A stretch of 64,000 nt of DNA from Pullichristensenella sp002068815 (GCA_040772885.1 JAXGXF010000005.1:62001-126000), one strand, 5' to 3'; positions 33,485 through 41,088 are shown, numbered from the stretch's first letter. The notes: generated by a model not told the origin, from the letters alone. Numbers and translations: made by a program.

Positions 33485-34393
33485 ATGAGGACAGCCGCGG
33501 TGATCGGATCGATCAACATGGACATGGTGACGGTCGTCGAGCGGTTCCCGAGAGCCGGGGAGACGCTGACCGGCAAATCGTTCTCGACGGTTCCCGGGGG
33601 CAAGGGCGCGAACCAGGCGGTTGCGCTCGGGCGGCTCGGCGTGCCGGTCCGGATGGCCGGGCTCGTGGGCTCCGACGCGTTCGGCGCGGAGTACGTCCGG
33701 CACTTCGAAAAGAACGGCGTGGACACGTCGCTCGTCGGCGTCTCGCAGGGCAACACGACCGGCACCGCGACGATCGAGGTCAACGCCGACGGCGAGAACC
33801 ACATCGTCGTCGTGCCCGGCGCGAACGGCGACTGCTCGATGGAATGGCTCGACGGCGTGCTCGGAAAGCTCGCGGACGCGGACATCTTCCTCCTGCAGCA
33901 CGAGATACCGCTCGAGGTCGTCTTTTCGGCGATCCGGCGGCTCAACGCGATGGGGAAGACCGTGATCCTCGACCCCGCGCCCGCCGCGCAGGTGCCGGAG
34001 GACGCGCTCCGGTCGATCGACTACATCACGCCGAACGAGACGGAATTGCGCGCGATCACGCCGTCGCTGCCGGAATCTGCCGACGCCGCCGAACGCATGG
34101 AATACTTGCTTTCGCAGGGCGTCGGCTGCGTCGTCCACAAGGCGGGGAGGGACGGCGCGTTCATCGCAACCCGGGGCGGAATCGCGCACGTGCCGGGATT
34201 TCCGGTCGAGGCCGTCGACACGACCGCCGCGGGCGACACGTTCAACGCAGGCTTCGCCGCGGGGCTCGCGATGGGACTCCCGCTTCCCGAGGCCGCGCGC
34301 ATGGCGAACGCCGCCGCCGCGATCTCCGTGACCGCGTACGGCGCGCAGGCGGGGATGCCGAACATGGACCGGGTCCGAAAATTGCTTGGATAG
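33485..34393 (+). CDS. rbsK: Ribokinase
   Basis: 302 residues, ATG 33485 with GCGGAGG 6 nt upstream. PfkB family: N-terminal VIGSINMDMVTVVERFPRAG, GGKGANQAVALGRLG (first signature), and the C-terminal signature VDTTAAGDTFNAGFAAGLA with the catalytic Asp. It phosphorylates ribose to ribose 5-phosphate using ATP. The gene follows the carboxypeptidase by 12 bp and may be cotranscribed, though the functions are unrelated. Ribose-type permeases at the left end of the window could supply its substrate, but they are far away. It ends at a strong terminator. Confidence 0.92.
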   Translation: MRTAAVIGSINMDMVTVVERFPRAGETLTGKSFSTVPGGKGANQAVALGRLGVPVRMAGLVGSDAFGAEYVRHFEKNGVDTSLVGVSQGNTTGTATIEVNADGENHIVVVPGANGDCSMEWLDGVLGKLADADIFLLQHEIPLEVVFSAIRRLNAMGKTVILDPAPAAQVPEDALRSIDYITPNETELRAITPSLPESADAAERMEYLLSQGVGCVVHKAGRDGAFIATRGGIAHVPGFPVEAVDTTAAGDTFNAGFAAGLAMGLPLPEAARMANAAAAISVTAYGAQAGMPNMDRVRKLLG

Positions 34394-34399
34394 ACAAAC

Positions 34400-34438
34400 G
34401 GCCGCCGCCCCGTTTCCGGGCGGCGGCCGCTGCGTTTT
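34400..34438. terminator. Terminator after rbsK
   Basis: GGCCGCCGCCC (34400-34410) and GGGCGGCGGCC (34418-34428) form an 11-bp stem, followed by GCTGCGTTTTT. It separates the convergent rbsK and rubrerythrin genes. Confidence 0.75.
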
Positions 34439-34442
34439 TGGA

Positions 34443-34979
34443 TCAGTAGTTTTTGCTCTGGAGCTCGAAGTAGGCCTGCGGATGCGCGCAGACGGGGCAC
34501 ACCTCGGGCGCGGCCGGGCCGACGTGTATGTGGCCGCAGTTCGCGCACTTCCAGACGGCGACGCCGTCCTTCACAAACACCTTGCCATCCTCGATGTTCT
34601 TGAGCAGCGCGAGGTAACGCTCCTCGTGCTCCTTCTCGATCGCGGCGACGCCCTCGAACAGGTTCGCGATCTGCTCGAAGCCCTCTTCGCGCGCCTCCTT
34701 GGCGAAGGTGGCGTACATGTCGGTCCACTCGTAGTTCTCGCCCGCGGCGGCGTCCTTGAGGTTCGCCATCGTGTCGGCGATGCCGCCGTGCAGGAGCTTG
34801 AACCAGAGCTTCGCGTGCTCCTTCTCGTTGTCGGCCGTCTCCAGGAACAGGCGCGAGATCTGCTCGTAGCCGTCCTTCTTCGCCTTGGACGCGTAGTAGG
34901 TGTACTTGTTGCGAGCCTGCGACTCTCCTGCGAACGCAGCCATGAGGTTGGCCTCGGTGCGGGTGCCCTTCAAATTCAT
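34443..34979 (-). CDS. rbr: Rubrerythrin
   Basis: 178 residues from ATG 34979 (GAGGAGG upstream). Upstream in-frame codons contain the ribosome binding site, so the longer form is unlikely. The N-terminal four-helix diiron domain has NLMAAFAGESQARNKYTYYA, ETADNEKEHAKLWFK, and EEGFEQIANLFEGVAAIEKEHEERY, with E and ExxH ligands. The C-terminal rubredoxin-like domain has WKCANCGHIHVG and CPVCAHPQAYF. In anaerobes the protein reduces hydrogen peroxide in the cytosol with electrons from rubredoxin or NADH donors. Its promoter has a palindromic spacer, suggesting redox control. Confidence 0.93.
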   Translation of the reverse strand: MNLKGTRTEANLMAAFAGESQARNKYTYYASKAKKDGYEQISRLFLETADNEKEHAKLWFKLLHGGIADTMANLKDAAAGENYEWTDMYATFAKEAREEGFEQIANLFEGVAAIEKEHEERYLALLKNIEDGKVFVKDGVAVWKCANCGHIHVGPAAPEVCPVCAHPQAYFELQSKNY

Positions 34980-35011
34980 AATTCGTTCCTCCTCGTCAGA
35001 TTTCAATTTCT

Positions 35012-35040
35012 AATATACCCCGACTATGTCGGGGATGAAA
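35012..35040 (-). promoter_or_regulatory. Rubrerythrin promoter with palindromic spacer
   Basis: On the minus strand TTTCAT (35035-35040), a 17-bp spacer and TATATT (35012-35017). The whole spacer is the perfect palindrome CCCCGAC-ATA-GTCGGGG (35018-35034). It overlaps the stop codon of the DUF5131 gene, so it may also act as that gene's hairpin. An operator for a redox-responsive repressor is plausible. Confidence 0.55.
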
Positions 35041-35761
35041 CGCACATGAGATCGATTTTTGCCTTTTTTGCCTGCGCCATCTGGAGCCTCCGCTCGATTT
35101 TGTAGCGTTTGCCGTCCTTGACGAAGTTCGCGCCGGTCTGCTTGAAGTAGAACCCGACGCCGGCCTCCCGGCACTGTTCGCGCAGCGACAGCACCCACTC
35201 GTAGCGCAGTTCCCGCGCGTTCGGGCCGGATTCGCCGCCGGCGACGACGACCCGGACGCGGCCGTCGAGCCGGCGGCCGAGGTCGATCGGCCCGAGCATC
35301 GGCTCGCAGACGATGAACCGCCGCCGGATCGGGAGGGACAGAAACGCGTCCATCCGCTCGTCCGCGCGGCGCTGGTTCTCGCAGGTCAGCCCGATCTCGA
35401 CGTTTTCGTAGCCTTCGCCCCAGTCCGCGGGCAGGCAGTCCGCCATGCGCAGGATTCGCTTCGTGATGATCGAAAACGACACGTCCGGGCGGGCGCGGAT
35501 CATCCGCCAAGCGCCCTCCCGCCACGCGTCCGCGTCCGGCAGAAAGAAGTCCGAGGTCATGCACGCGTAGACGTGGCTGCCGGCTTCGAGCTTGAAGCCC
35601 CCGTCGCGGCGCTTTTTGACCGGCAAATCGAACTCCGCGGTTCTTGCAACCTCCGAGCTCTCCCGGCCGACGGTCGCGTCGCGGCGGTAGACGTAGCAGT
35701 TCAGGCAGCCCTCGGAATACTTTTGGCAGCCGTGCCAGGGGTTCCAGCAGCCGTCCATCAC
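35024..35761 (-). CDS. DUF5131 (phage Gp37/Gp68-like) protein
   Basis: 245 residues. The start CWNPWHGCQKYSEGCLNCYV is the diagnostic Cys block of the Gp37/Gp68 (DUF5131) family: W-N-P-x-x-G-C-x-x-x-S-x-G-C-x-x-C-Y. Further typical segments are VYACMTSDFFLP, FSIITKRILRM, VEIGLTCENQRRADER, and VVAGGESGPNARELRYEWV. The Cys arrangement suggests an iron-sulfur cluster and radical-SAM-like fold, but the activity is not established. Its ATG overlaps the nitroreductase stop by 3 bp, so the genes 36917 to 35024 form an operon. Confidence 0.85.
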   Translation of the reverse strand: MMDGCWNPWHGCQKYSEGCLNCYVYRRDATVGRESSEVARTAEFDLPVKKRRDGGFKLEAGSHVYACMTSDFFLPDADAWREGAWRMIRARPDVSFSIITKRILRMADCLPADWGEGYENVEIGLTCENQRRADERMDAFLSLPIRRRFIVCEPMLGPIDLGRRLDGRVRVVVAGGESGPNARELRYEWVLSLREQCREAGVGFYFKQTGANFVKDGKRYKIERRLQMAQAKKAKIDLMCVSSPT

Positions 35762-36309
35762 ACGCGGGACACGAGCCCCTCGCGGATCGGATGGGCGTCC
35801 TTCGAGATCGCCGGCTTCCCGACGGCGACCGCAATCGCGAACTTGTAGCCCTCCGGGAACTTGAACGCCTTTTCAAACGCCGGCCCCTTGGGGGACTGGA
35901 ACACGTCCATCGGGCGGCCGAGGATCACGGTGCCGAGCCCGATCGAGTGCGCCGCGAGCGCGATCGTCTGCGCAACGATGCCGCAGTCGATCTGCGCGTA
36001 GCGCGAGGGAGCCTCGACCGGCGTCGAGATGAAGATGACCGTCGGCGCGCGGAAGAACAGGCTGTAGCCTTCCTTGACCTCCGCCTTCGCGGGGTCGCCG
36101 CCCGCGATCGCGACGTAGTCGCGCGCGAATTCGTCCAGAAGCGCCTTGTCCTGCACGGCCGAGAGGTGCCAGGGCTGGCAGTTCTTCGCGCTCGGGGCCT
36201 GCCGGGCGGCCGTGAGAAGCGTCTCAAGCTGTTCCTCGGTGATCTGCTCCGCCGCGTAGCCGCGGATGCTGCGGCGGTCGGCGATGGCCTGCAATACCGG
36301 ATTGTTCAT
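35758..36309 (-). CDS. Nitroreductase-family protein
   Basis: 183 residues. The FMN-binding pattern is clear: NPVLQAIADRRSIRGYAAEQ at the start, APSAKNCQPWHLSAV (FMN phosphate and ring contacts), IDCGIVAQTIALAAHSIGLG in the middle, and VAVGKPA near the end. Nitroreductases use NAD(P)H to reduce nitro groups, quinones or flavins. The true substrate here is unknown. The gene overlaps both neighbours by 1-4 bp, so it is co-translated with the PLC-like gene and the DUF5131 gene. The size is usual for the short subfamily. Confidence 0.9.
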   Translation of the reverse strand: MNNPVLQAIADRRSIRGYAAEQITEEQLETLLTAARQAPSAKNCQPWHLSAVQDKALLDEFARDYVAIAGGDPAKAEVKEGYSLFFRAPTVIFISTPVEAPSRYAQIDCGIVAQTIALAAHSIGLGTVILGRPMDVFQSPKGPAFEKAFKFPEGYKFAIAVAVGKPAISKDAHPIREGLVSRV

Positions 36310-36917
36310 CAAAAATACCTCCCCGTGATCGCGTCTATCTTGGGAATCAGTTCGTCGAGAAAGCGCAGGACGTACTTCGGGTCGATGTGCTCGACCGGCT
36401 CCCCGTGCGGGCAGGGCCGGTCGTAGAACGCGAGCTGCTCGTCGCGCCATTGGGACAGTTCCGCCTCCGAGAGCATCGGGTGGTCCTTCGGCGCTCGCGC
36501 GATCTTCAGAAGCTCGAACAGATGCTCCCGCTCCGGCGCGTCGCGGTAGAGCGCGTAGTCGGTCTGGTATACGTCGTTGTAATAGGGCATCGGCCGGACG
36601 TTCCCGAGCTCGTTGACGAGCTCCGGAAAGTCGCGCTTGACAGAGGGTATCCAGTGCCCGTCGGTCAGGACGTGTATGCCGTAGCCGACGTCGAACGGCT
36701 CGAACCGCTCCCGCCAGTACGCGTGCACGTTTTCCTCGGCGACGCTGACCCAGTTGCCCAGGTGAAACTCGTTTTTGCGCGATTTGTCGTTGTGGAAGCG
36801 TATGTGCATGGCGTCCGGCGAGATCGCGCCGAGGTAGTACTCGGGGCTTTCGAAGTATTCCGGTCGGCCGACGGCCCAGCGGTGCGCCGCGAGAAGGTGT
36901 ACCATTGAAAGCGCCAT
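36309..36917 (-). CDS. Zinc-dependent phospholipase C-like protein
   Basis: 202 residues. MVHLLAAHRWA at the start, YYLGAISPDAMHIRFHNDKS, and GYGIHVLTDGHWIP supply the His and Asp residues expected for the metal site of the zinc-dependent PLC/P1-nuclease-like fold seen in many clostridial cytosolic proteins. No signal peptide is visible, so it is unlikely to be a secreted toxin. Its substrate is unknown. It is the first gene of a three-gene minus-strand operon and has its own promoter (36945-36974), back to back with the metK promoter. Confidence 0.65.
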   Translation of the reverse strand: MALSMVHLLAAHRWAVGRPEYFESPEYYLGAISPDAMHIRFHNDKSRKNEFHLGNWVSVAEENVHAYWRERFEPFDVGYGIHVLTDGHWIPSVKRDFPELVNELGNVRPMPYYNDVYQTDYALYRDAPEREHLFELLKIARAPKDHPMLSEAELSQWRDEQLAFYDRPCPHGEPVEHIDPKYVLRFLDELIPKIDAITGRYF

Positions 36918-36944
36918 TTGCGTCCTCCGTTTCTCTCAAACCAT

Positions 36945-36974
36945 ATTATACCACAGAAAAGGCGGCGGATTCAA
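36945..36974 (-). promoter_or_regulatory. Promoter of the PLC-like/nitroreductase/DUF5131 operon
   Basis: On the minus strand TTGAAT (36969-36974), an 18-bp spacer and TATAAT (36945-36950), 28 bp before the start codon. It is only 15 bp from the -35 box of the divergent metK promoter, so the two could share control. Confidence 0.7.
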
Positions 36975-36989
36975 GCGCAAAACGCGCGC

Positions 36990-37018
36990 TTGACAATGCC
37001 CGCGATCTGTCGTATAAT
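36990..37018 (+). promoter_or_regulatory. metK promoter
   Basis: Consensus TTGACA (36990-36995), a 17-bp spacer and TATAAT (37013-37018), placing +1 just before the SAM riboswitch. Confidence 0.85.
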
Positions 37019-37040
37019 ATCGCTCGGACAATTGAACATG

Positions 37041-37188
37041 CCTTATCCAGAGAGGTTGAGGGACGGGCCCGATGAAACCCGGCAACCGGTCGCGCAAGCG
37101 GCAAGGTGCCAATTCCCGCGGCGCATGCGCCGGAAGATGAGGCGAGTCAGAGGGACACAACCGAAGCTCGCCCGCGGCGGGTTTTTTT
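37041..37188 (+). ncRNA. SAM-I (S-box) riboswitch with terminator
   Basis: Hallmark elements occur in order: TTATCCAGAGAGG (37043-37055), GGGCCCGATGAAACCCGGCA (37065-37084, kink-turn and SAM pocket), AAGGTGCCAATTCC (37103-37116), and GATGAG closing P1 (37137-37142). A GC-rich hairpin (CCCGCGGCGGG) followed by seven T ends at 37188, 30 nt before metK. When SAM is abundant the aptamer should favour the terminator and switch metK off. Confidence 0.95.
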
Positions 37189-37217
37189 GTTCGAATAACA
37201 CACCGGAGGAGCAGAAA

Positions 37218-38369
37218 ATGAGAAGATTTTTTACGTCCGAATCCGTGACCGAGGGCCATCCCGACAAGATCTGCGACCAGATTTCCGACGCCGTGCTCGA
37301 CGCGATACTCGCGCTGGACCCGGACGCGCACGTCGCCTGCGAGTGCTGCGCGACGACCGGCATGGTGCTCGTGATGGGCGAGATCACGACCGACGCGTAC
37401 GTGCCGATCGACCAGATCGCGCGCGGCAAGATCGTCGAGATCGGCTACGACCGCGCGAAGTACGGCTTCGACGGCCACTCGTGCTCGGTTCTGGTGTCGG
37501 TCGACGAGCAGTCGCCCGACATCGCGATGGGCGTCCGGGAGGGCGACGACATGGGCGCGGGCGACCAGGGCATGATGTTCGGCTACGCGTGCGACGAGAC
37601 GGAGGAGCTGATGCCGCTGGCGATCTCGCTCGCGCACAAATTGACGCGCGGGCTCGCGTCCGCCCGGAAGTCCGGGCTGATCCCATACCTGCGGCCGGAC
37701 GGCAAGGCGCAGGTGACGGTCGAGTACGAGGACGACATGCCGGTGCGCGTCGAGGCGGTCGTCGTCTCGACGCAGCACGCGCCGGAGGCGACGCACGAGG
37801 AGATCGAGCGCGACGTGCTCGAGAAGGTCGTCCGCGCCGTCATCCCCTCGGAGCTGCTCGACGAAAACACGAAGTACTTCATCAACCCGACCGGGCGCTT
37901 CGTCGTCGGCGGGCCGCAGGGCGATTCGGGGCTGACCGGCAGGAAGATCATCGTCGATACCTACGGCGGCTACGCGCACCACGGCGGCGGCGCGTTCTCC
38001 GGCAAGGACCCGAGCAAGGTCGACCGCTCCGGCGCGTACGCGATGCGCCACGTCGCGAAGAACCTCGTCGCGGCGGGGCTTTGCCGACGCTGCGAGGTCG
38101 GCGTCGCCTACGCGATCGGCGTCGCAAAGCCGCTGAGCGTGTTCGTAAACACCGAGGGAACCGGCGTGCTCCCCGACGACCGGCTTGCCAAAATTGTGGA
38201 GGAGGTGTTCGACCTGCGCCCGGCCGCGATCATCCGCCGGCTCGACCTCAGGCGCCCGATCTACCAGAAGGTCGCCGCCTACGGCCACTTCGGGCGCGAC
38301 GACCTCGACCTCACGTGGGAGAGGACGGATATGGCAGAGCTCTTGAGGGCCAAGGCATTGAACGCTTGA
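37218..38369 (+). CDS. metK: S-adenosylmethionine synthetase
   Basis: 383 residues from ATG 37218 (CCGGAGGAG about 7 nt upstream). Full-length MetK with the signatures FFTSESVTEGHPDKICDQIS (N-terminal substrate site), GAGDQGMMFGYACDET, and the glycine-rich P-loop-like GGGAFSGKDPSKVDRS. It makes SAM from methionine and ATP with release of phosphate and pyrophosphate, as a homotetramer in the cytosol. It lies directly after the SAM-I riboswitch, so it is under feedback control by its own product. Its 3' end holds the -35 box of the promoter for the next gene. Confidence 0.97.
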   Translation: MRRFFTSESVTEGHPDKICDQISDAVLDAILALDPDAHVACECCATTGMVLVMGEITTDAYVPIDQIARGKIVEIGYDRAKYGFDGHSCSVLVSVDEQSPDIAMGVREGDDMGAGDQGMMFGYACDETEELMPLAISLAHKLTRGLASARKSGLIPYLRPDGKAQVTVEYEDDMPVRVEAVVVSTQHAPEATHEEIERDVLEKVVRAVIPSELLDENTKYFINPTGRFVVGGPQGDSGLTGRKIIVDTYGGYAHHGGGAFSGKDPSKVDRSGAYAMRHVAKNLVAAGLCRRCEVGVAYAIGVAKPLSVFVNTEGTGVLPDDRLAKIVEEVFDLRPAAIIRRLDLRRPIYQKVAAYGHFGRDDLDLTWERTDMAELLRAKALNA

Positions 38370-38394
38370 CGAACGGCCGAAAAGCCTGTATAAT
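38366..38394 (+). promoter_or_regulatory. Promoter of the small membrane protein gene at 38441
   Basis: TTGACG (38366-38371, overlapping the metK stop), a 17-bp spacer and TATAAT (38389-38394). Confidence 0.75.
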
Positions 38395-38440
38395 CGTGCG
38401 TAGATGTTTCGGAATCCTTGTACAGGGAGATATAGAGAAT

Positions 38441-38710
38441 ATGGGCATTTTCTGCATGGTCTTCGGCGCGGTCATGTTTCTGGGGTTCACGGGGGGCGGC
38501 GTGCTGTTCGCCAACGCGCTCAATACGCCGGTGGCGAATTTCGGAGGGCAGTCGCTCGCCGTGTTTGTCGGCCTGCCGGCGACCCCCGCGCCGTACATCG
38601 CCATCGGGGCGTTCATCGGCTTTTTGATCGGGCTTTCCTTCTTCATGAAGGGGCTGACGTATCAGAAGGTCTGCCGCATCGCGAACCGCAGGAGCCGCAG
38701 GCCGGAGTAG
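38441..38710 (+). CDS. Small two-TM membrane protein
   Basis: 89 residues from ATG 38441 (AGGGAGA about 9 nt upstream). Two membrane helices, GIFCMVFGAVMFLGFTGGGV and YIAIGAFIGFLIGLSFFMKG, are joined by a short polar loop. The C terminus is basic (RIANRRSRRPE) and should stay in the cytosol by the positive-inside rule. No known domain. The gene has its own strong promoter and two terminators behind it, so it is a stand-alone unit. Confidence 0.7.
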   Translation: MGIFCMVFGAVMFLGFTGGGVLFANALNTPVANFGGQSLAVFVGLPATPAPYIAIGAFIGFLIGLSFFMKGLTYQKVCRIANRRSRRPE

Positions 38711-38730
38711 TTCCGGCGGCGGTTTGTACC

Positions 38731-38763
38731 GGCGCGGCGATCCGTCGGTTCGCCGCGCCTTTT
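38731..38763 (+). terminator. Terminator 1 after the small membrane protein gene
   Basis: GGCGCGGCGA and TCGCCGCGCC form a perfect 10-bp stem followed by TTTT (38760-38763). Confidence 0.8.
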
Positions 38764-38770
38764 GCATTGC

Positions 38771-38794
38771 CGCGCCCGGAAGGGCGCGTTTTTT
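38771..38794 (+). terminator. Terminator 2 after the small membrane protein gene
   Basis: CGCGCCC (38771-38777) and GGGCGCG (38782-38788) followed by TTTTTT. It ends 2 bp before the -35 box of the tRNA promoter, insulating that promoter. Confidence 0.8.
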
Positions 38795-38795
38795 C

Positions 38796-38824
38796 TTGAC
38801 TTTGCCGGAAAAAATCCCTATAAT
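38796..38824 (+). promoter_or_regulatory. tRNA-Leu promoter
   Basis: TTGACT (38796-38801), a 17-bp spacer and TATAAT (38819-38824), 9 bp before the mature tRNA 5' end. Confidence 0.8.
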
Positions 38825-38833
38825 GCAGGGGAT

Positions 38834-39119
38834 GGGGTATTGGTGGAAAGGCAGACACAGCGGACTTGAAATTTGAGCGCCGGACGGGGAAACCCTCCGC
38901 GCGAATGGTGGCTAATTCGGTGAAACTCCCACCGGGACAACACCGAGCTAATCCCGCGAGGGGAAATGTGTAGAGACTATACACCACCTGCCTACGGCGA
39001 CGAGCTATGGCAAAGATATAGTCCAGACTACAACGCTTCGGCGGCCGCGGCGACGCGGAGTAGTACGAAAATCCGCTGCTCGAAAGAGCGTGTCGGTTCG
39101 AATCCGACATACCCCACCA
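38834..39119 (+). tRNA. tRNA-Leu(UAA) interrupted by a group I intron
   Basis: The acceptor stem GGGGTAT (38834-38840) pairs with ATACCCC (39109-39115), then A and encoded CCA (39117-39119). The T arm TGTCGGTTCGAATCCGACA and a long variable arm (TGCTCGAAAGAGCG) fit a class II leucine tRNA. Joining exon 1 (38834-38867, ending GCGGACTT) to exon 2 (from 39068, AAAATCCGC) restores a 7-nt anticodon loop CTTAAAA with anticodon UAA. The gene has its own promoter and terminator. Confidence 0.9.
38868..39067 (+). ncRNA. Group I intron in the tRNA-Leu anticodon loop
   Basis: 200-nt insert between the first and second anticodon bases (U34|A35). The exon-terminal CTT can pair with GAG (38875-38877), giving the U-G wobble required at the 5' splice site. 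Conserved core pieces are present: GTGTAGAGACTATACACC (P7-type) and AAGATATAGTCC (3' strand of P3/P7), plus short P2/P5-like hairpins (GGACGGGGAAACCCTCC; CCCGCGAGGGG). The last base is the obligatory G (39067). No ORF for a homing endonuclease fits inside. The insertion site is that of the tRNA-Leu(UAA) introns of cyanobacteria and plastids. Confidence 0.85.
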
Positions 39120-39124
39120 CAAAG

Positions 39125-39154
39125 CACCCCGAAAACGCAGAGGTTTTCGGGGTG
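39125..39154. terminator. Terminator after the tRNA gene
   Basis: CACCCCGAAAAC (39125-39136) and GTTTTCGGGGTG (39143-39154) form a perfect 12-bp stem followed by TTGCCTTT. It also faces the end of the minus-strand ABC permease gene. Confidence 0.75.
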
Positions 39155-39194
39155 TTGCCTTTGCTTCCGACCCTTATCCGCGGCGAATGGGGGT

Positions 39195-40043
39195 CTACCC
39201 CTTGACGCTGCCGAGCGTCACGCCCCGGACGATGAACTTCGAGAGGAACAGGTAGACGATCAAAATCGGCACGATCGCGACGGTGATCATCATGTAGACC
39301 TTGCCCATGTCGAACTTCATGAAGTCGGCGCTGCGCAATTGCGCGATCAAAAGCGGCAGCGTCTTCTTATCCTGGCTCTTCAAGAGCAGCGCGGGCATGA
39401 AGAAGTTGTTCCAGCTTGAGACGAACGTGAAGATCGCCTGCACCGCGATCGCGGGCTTCATCATCGGCAGCACGATGCGGTTGAACGTGAAGAACTCGCC
39501 GGCGCCGTCGATGCGCGAGGCCTCGACGACCTCGACCGGCAGCACGGCCTCCATATATTGCTTCATGAAGAAGAATACGACCGGGGACGCGATTGCGGGC
39601 AAGATCAGCGGCCAGAAGCTGTTCGCCCAGTTGAGCCGGACCATCATCCGGAGGAAGCCGAGCGCGGACACCTGCGTCGGCACGATCATGACCATGAGGA
39701 TGAACGAGTACGCGATCTTGCGCAGGCGGAAGTCGTACGCGTGGATCGCGTAGGCGGTCAGCGCCGAGAAGTACGTCGCGCACAGGGCGGTCAGGCCGGA
39801 GACGGTCAGGCTGTTGAGGATGCCGCGCAAGACCGGCAGGTTCGGGTCGTTCATCAGGTTTTTGAGGTTCACGAAGAACTGGCTGCTCGGCACGAACGAG
39901 AAGCCGCGCTGTATGTCGGCGTGGTTGCGCGTCGCGTTGATCAGGAGCACGACGAACGGGATCAGGCACATCGCGACCAGAAAGATCAAGAGCGCGTAGC
40001 TCAGCGCGCGGGAGATCACGAGGGAGGTTCTCTTGCCGTTCAC
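39195..40043 (-). CDS. Carbohydrate ABC transporter permease (MalG/UgpE type)
   Basis: 282 residues from GTG 40043, which overlaps the stop of the partner permease. Six membrane helices. The EAA loop that contacts the ATPase is VVEASRIDGAGEFFTFNRIV followed by LPMMKPA, and the C terminus is KFIVRGVTLGSVKG, typical of the CUT1 family. With the neighbouring permease it forms the channel of an oligosaccharide importer. No ATP-binding subunit is encoded nearby. CUT1 systems of Firmicutes commonly share an MsmK-type ATPase encoded elsewhere. It ends the three-gene minus-strand operon. Confidence 0.92.
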   Translation of the reverse strand: MNGKRTSLVISRALSYALLIFLVAMCLIPFVVLLINATRNHADIQRGFSFVPSSQFFVNLKNLMNDPNLPVLRGILNSLTVSGLTALCATYFSALTAYAIHAYDFRLRKIAYSFILMVMIVPTQVSALGFLRMMVRLNWANSFWPLILPAIASPVVFFFMKQYMEAVLPVEVVEASRIDGAGEFFTFNRIVLPMMKPAIAVQAIFTFVSSWNNFFMPALLLKSQDKKTLPLLIAQLRSADFMKFDMGKVYMMITVAIVPILIVYLFLSKFIVRGVTLGSVKG

Positions 40044-40990
40044 AGGCGCTTCCCTCCCTTCCGAAGGCCGCGGTTCAAGGCCGTGACGTTGATCGAGCGG
40101 AACACGGCGTAGCTCAAGACGCCCGTGATCGCGAACAGTATCACCGACAGCGCGCCGCCCATGCCGTAGTTCTTGTTCGTCAGGTGGCTGTTTAAGAACA
40201 TGATCAAGGTGAACGCCGTGCGGTTCGGCGTGCCCTTCGCGTTTGTCAACACCTGCGGCACGTCGAACATCTGTATGCCGCCGATCATGCAGGTGATGAG
40301 CACGTAGGCGAGTATCGGCTTGATCAGCGGGATCGTGACCTTCCAGAACACCTGCCACGAATTCGCCCCGTCGAGCTGCGCGACCTCGAACATCGCGGTG
40401 TCGATGCCCATGACCGCCGCCATCAACAGGATCGTCGTGTTTCCGAACCACATCAGGAAGTTCATCAGCGCGATCAGCCCGCGCGTGCCGTCGACCTCGG
40501 AGAGGAAGCGGTAGGTGCCGATCCCCATCGAGTTCAGCAGGTTGTTGACCGGCCCGGCGTCCGCGAACAGCGCGTAGAACAGCATCGCGAACGCCGAGGC
40601 CATGATGAGGTTCGGCATATAGATGACGGACTTGAAAAAGCCCTGGAATTTCAGATGCAGGCGCAGGCTGGTAAACAATACCGCAAGCAGAAGCGCGAAC
40701 ACGATCTGCGGGATGAACCCGAGAATCCACATGTACAGCGTGTTCCAGAGGTACCGGAAGAAGTCGCTGTCGAACAGGATTTCCTTAAAATTCGCGAGGC
40801 CCACGTAGGTCGGGCCGACCTGCTTGAGCCCGCTCATGAAGTTCTCAAAGAAGCTGTTGTAGAACGTCGAGAACAGCGGGATCAGCGAAAAGACCGTGTA
40901 CGCGAGGAAGAAGGGCGCAAGGAATATGTACCCCCACTTCGCGTAGCTGATGCTCTTCGGCCTTCTCTCGCCGGAACGAACCGCCTTCAT
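40040..40990 (-). CDS. Carbohydrate ABC transporter permease (MalF/UgpA type)
   Basis: 316 residues, six to seven membrane helices. The start YAKWGYIFLAPFFLAYTVFS and the EAA loop (FEVAQLDGANSWQVFWKVTI, then PLIKP) are typical of the first permease of CUT1 importers. It is the second gene of the operon, 98 bp after the binding-protein gene, with a partial terminator between them. The basic start (VRSGERRPKSIS) is cytosolic. The context with GH94 and GH1 enzymes suggests cellobiose or a related beta-glucan fragment as cargo. Confidence 0.92.
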   Translation of the reverse strand: MKAVRSGERRPKSISYAKWGYIFLAPFFLAYTVFSLIPLFSTFYNSFFENFMSGLKQVGPTYVGLANFKEILFDSDFFRYLWNTLYMWILGFIPQIVFALLLAVLFTSLRLHLKFQGFFKSVIYMPNLIMASAFAMLFYALFADAGPVNNLLNSMGIGTYRFLSEVDGTRGLIALMNFLMWFGNTTILLMAAVMGIDTAMFEVAQLDGANSWQVFWKVTIPLIKPILAYVLITCMIGGIQMFDVPQVLTNAKGTPNRTAFTLIMFLNSHLTNKNYGMGGALSVILFAITGVLSYAVFRSINVTALNRGLRKGGKRL

Positions 40991-41044
40991 AGAGATCCCC
41001 CCGCGTCTTTGATGGTCAGATCATACCACATTTTTCCCGCTGTG

Positions 41045-41074
41045 AAAAGGGGGCACGGTTGCCCGCGCCCCCTT
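41045..41074 (-). terminator. Partial terminator inside the sugar ABC operon
   Basis: On the minus strand AAGGGGGC (41067-41074) and GCCCCCTT (41047-41054) pair and are followed by TTC. Such a hairpin after a binding-protein gene often lowers expression of the permeases relative to the binding protein. Confidence 0.6.
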
Positions 41075-41088
41075 GAGCAAGGGACTCT

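Noticed and set aside
36309..36917. Secreted phospholipase toxin
   Set aside because: The protein lacks a signal peptide and sits in an operon with a nitroreductase. Only the metal-site pattern of the PLC-like fold is supported.
38834..39119. Two separate partial tRNA genes
   Set aside because: The 5' and 3' halves pair perfectly in acceptor and anticodon stems and the insert has group I core motifs and correct splice-site bases.
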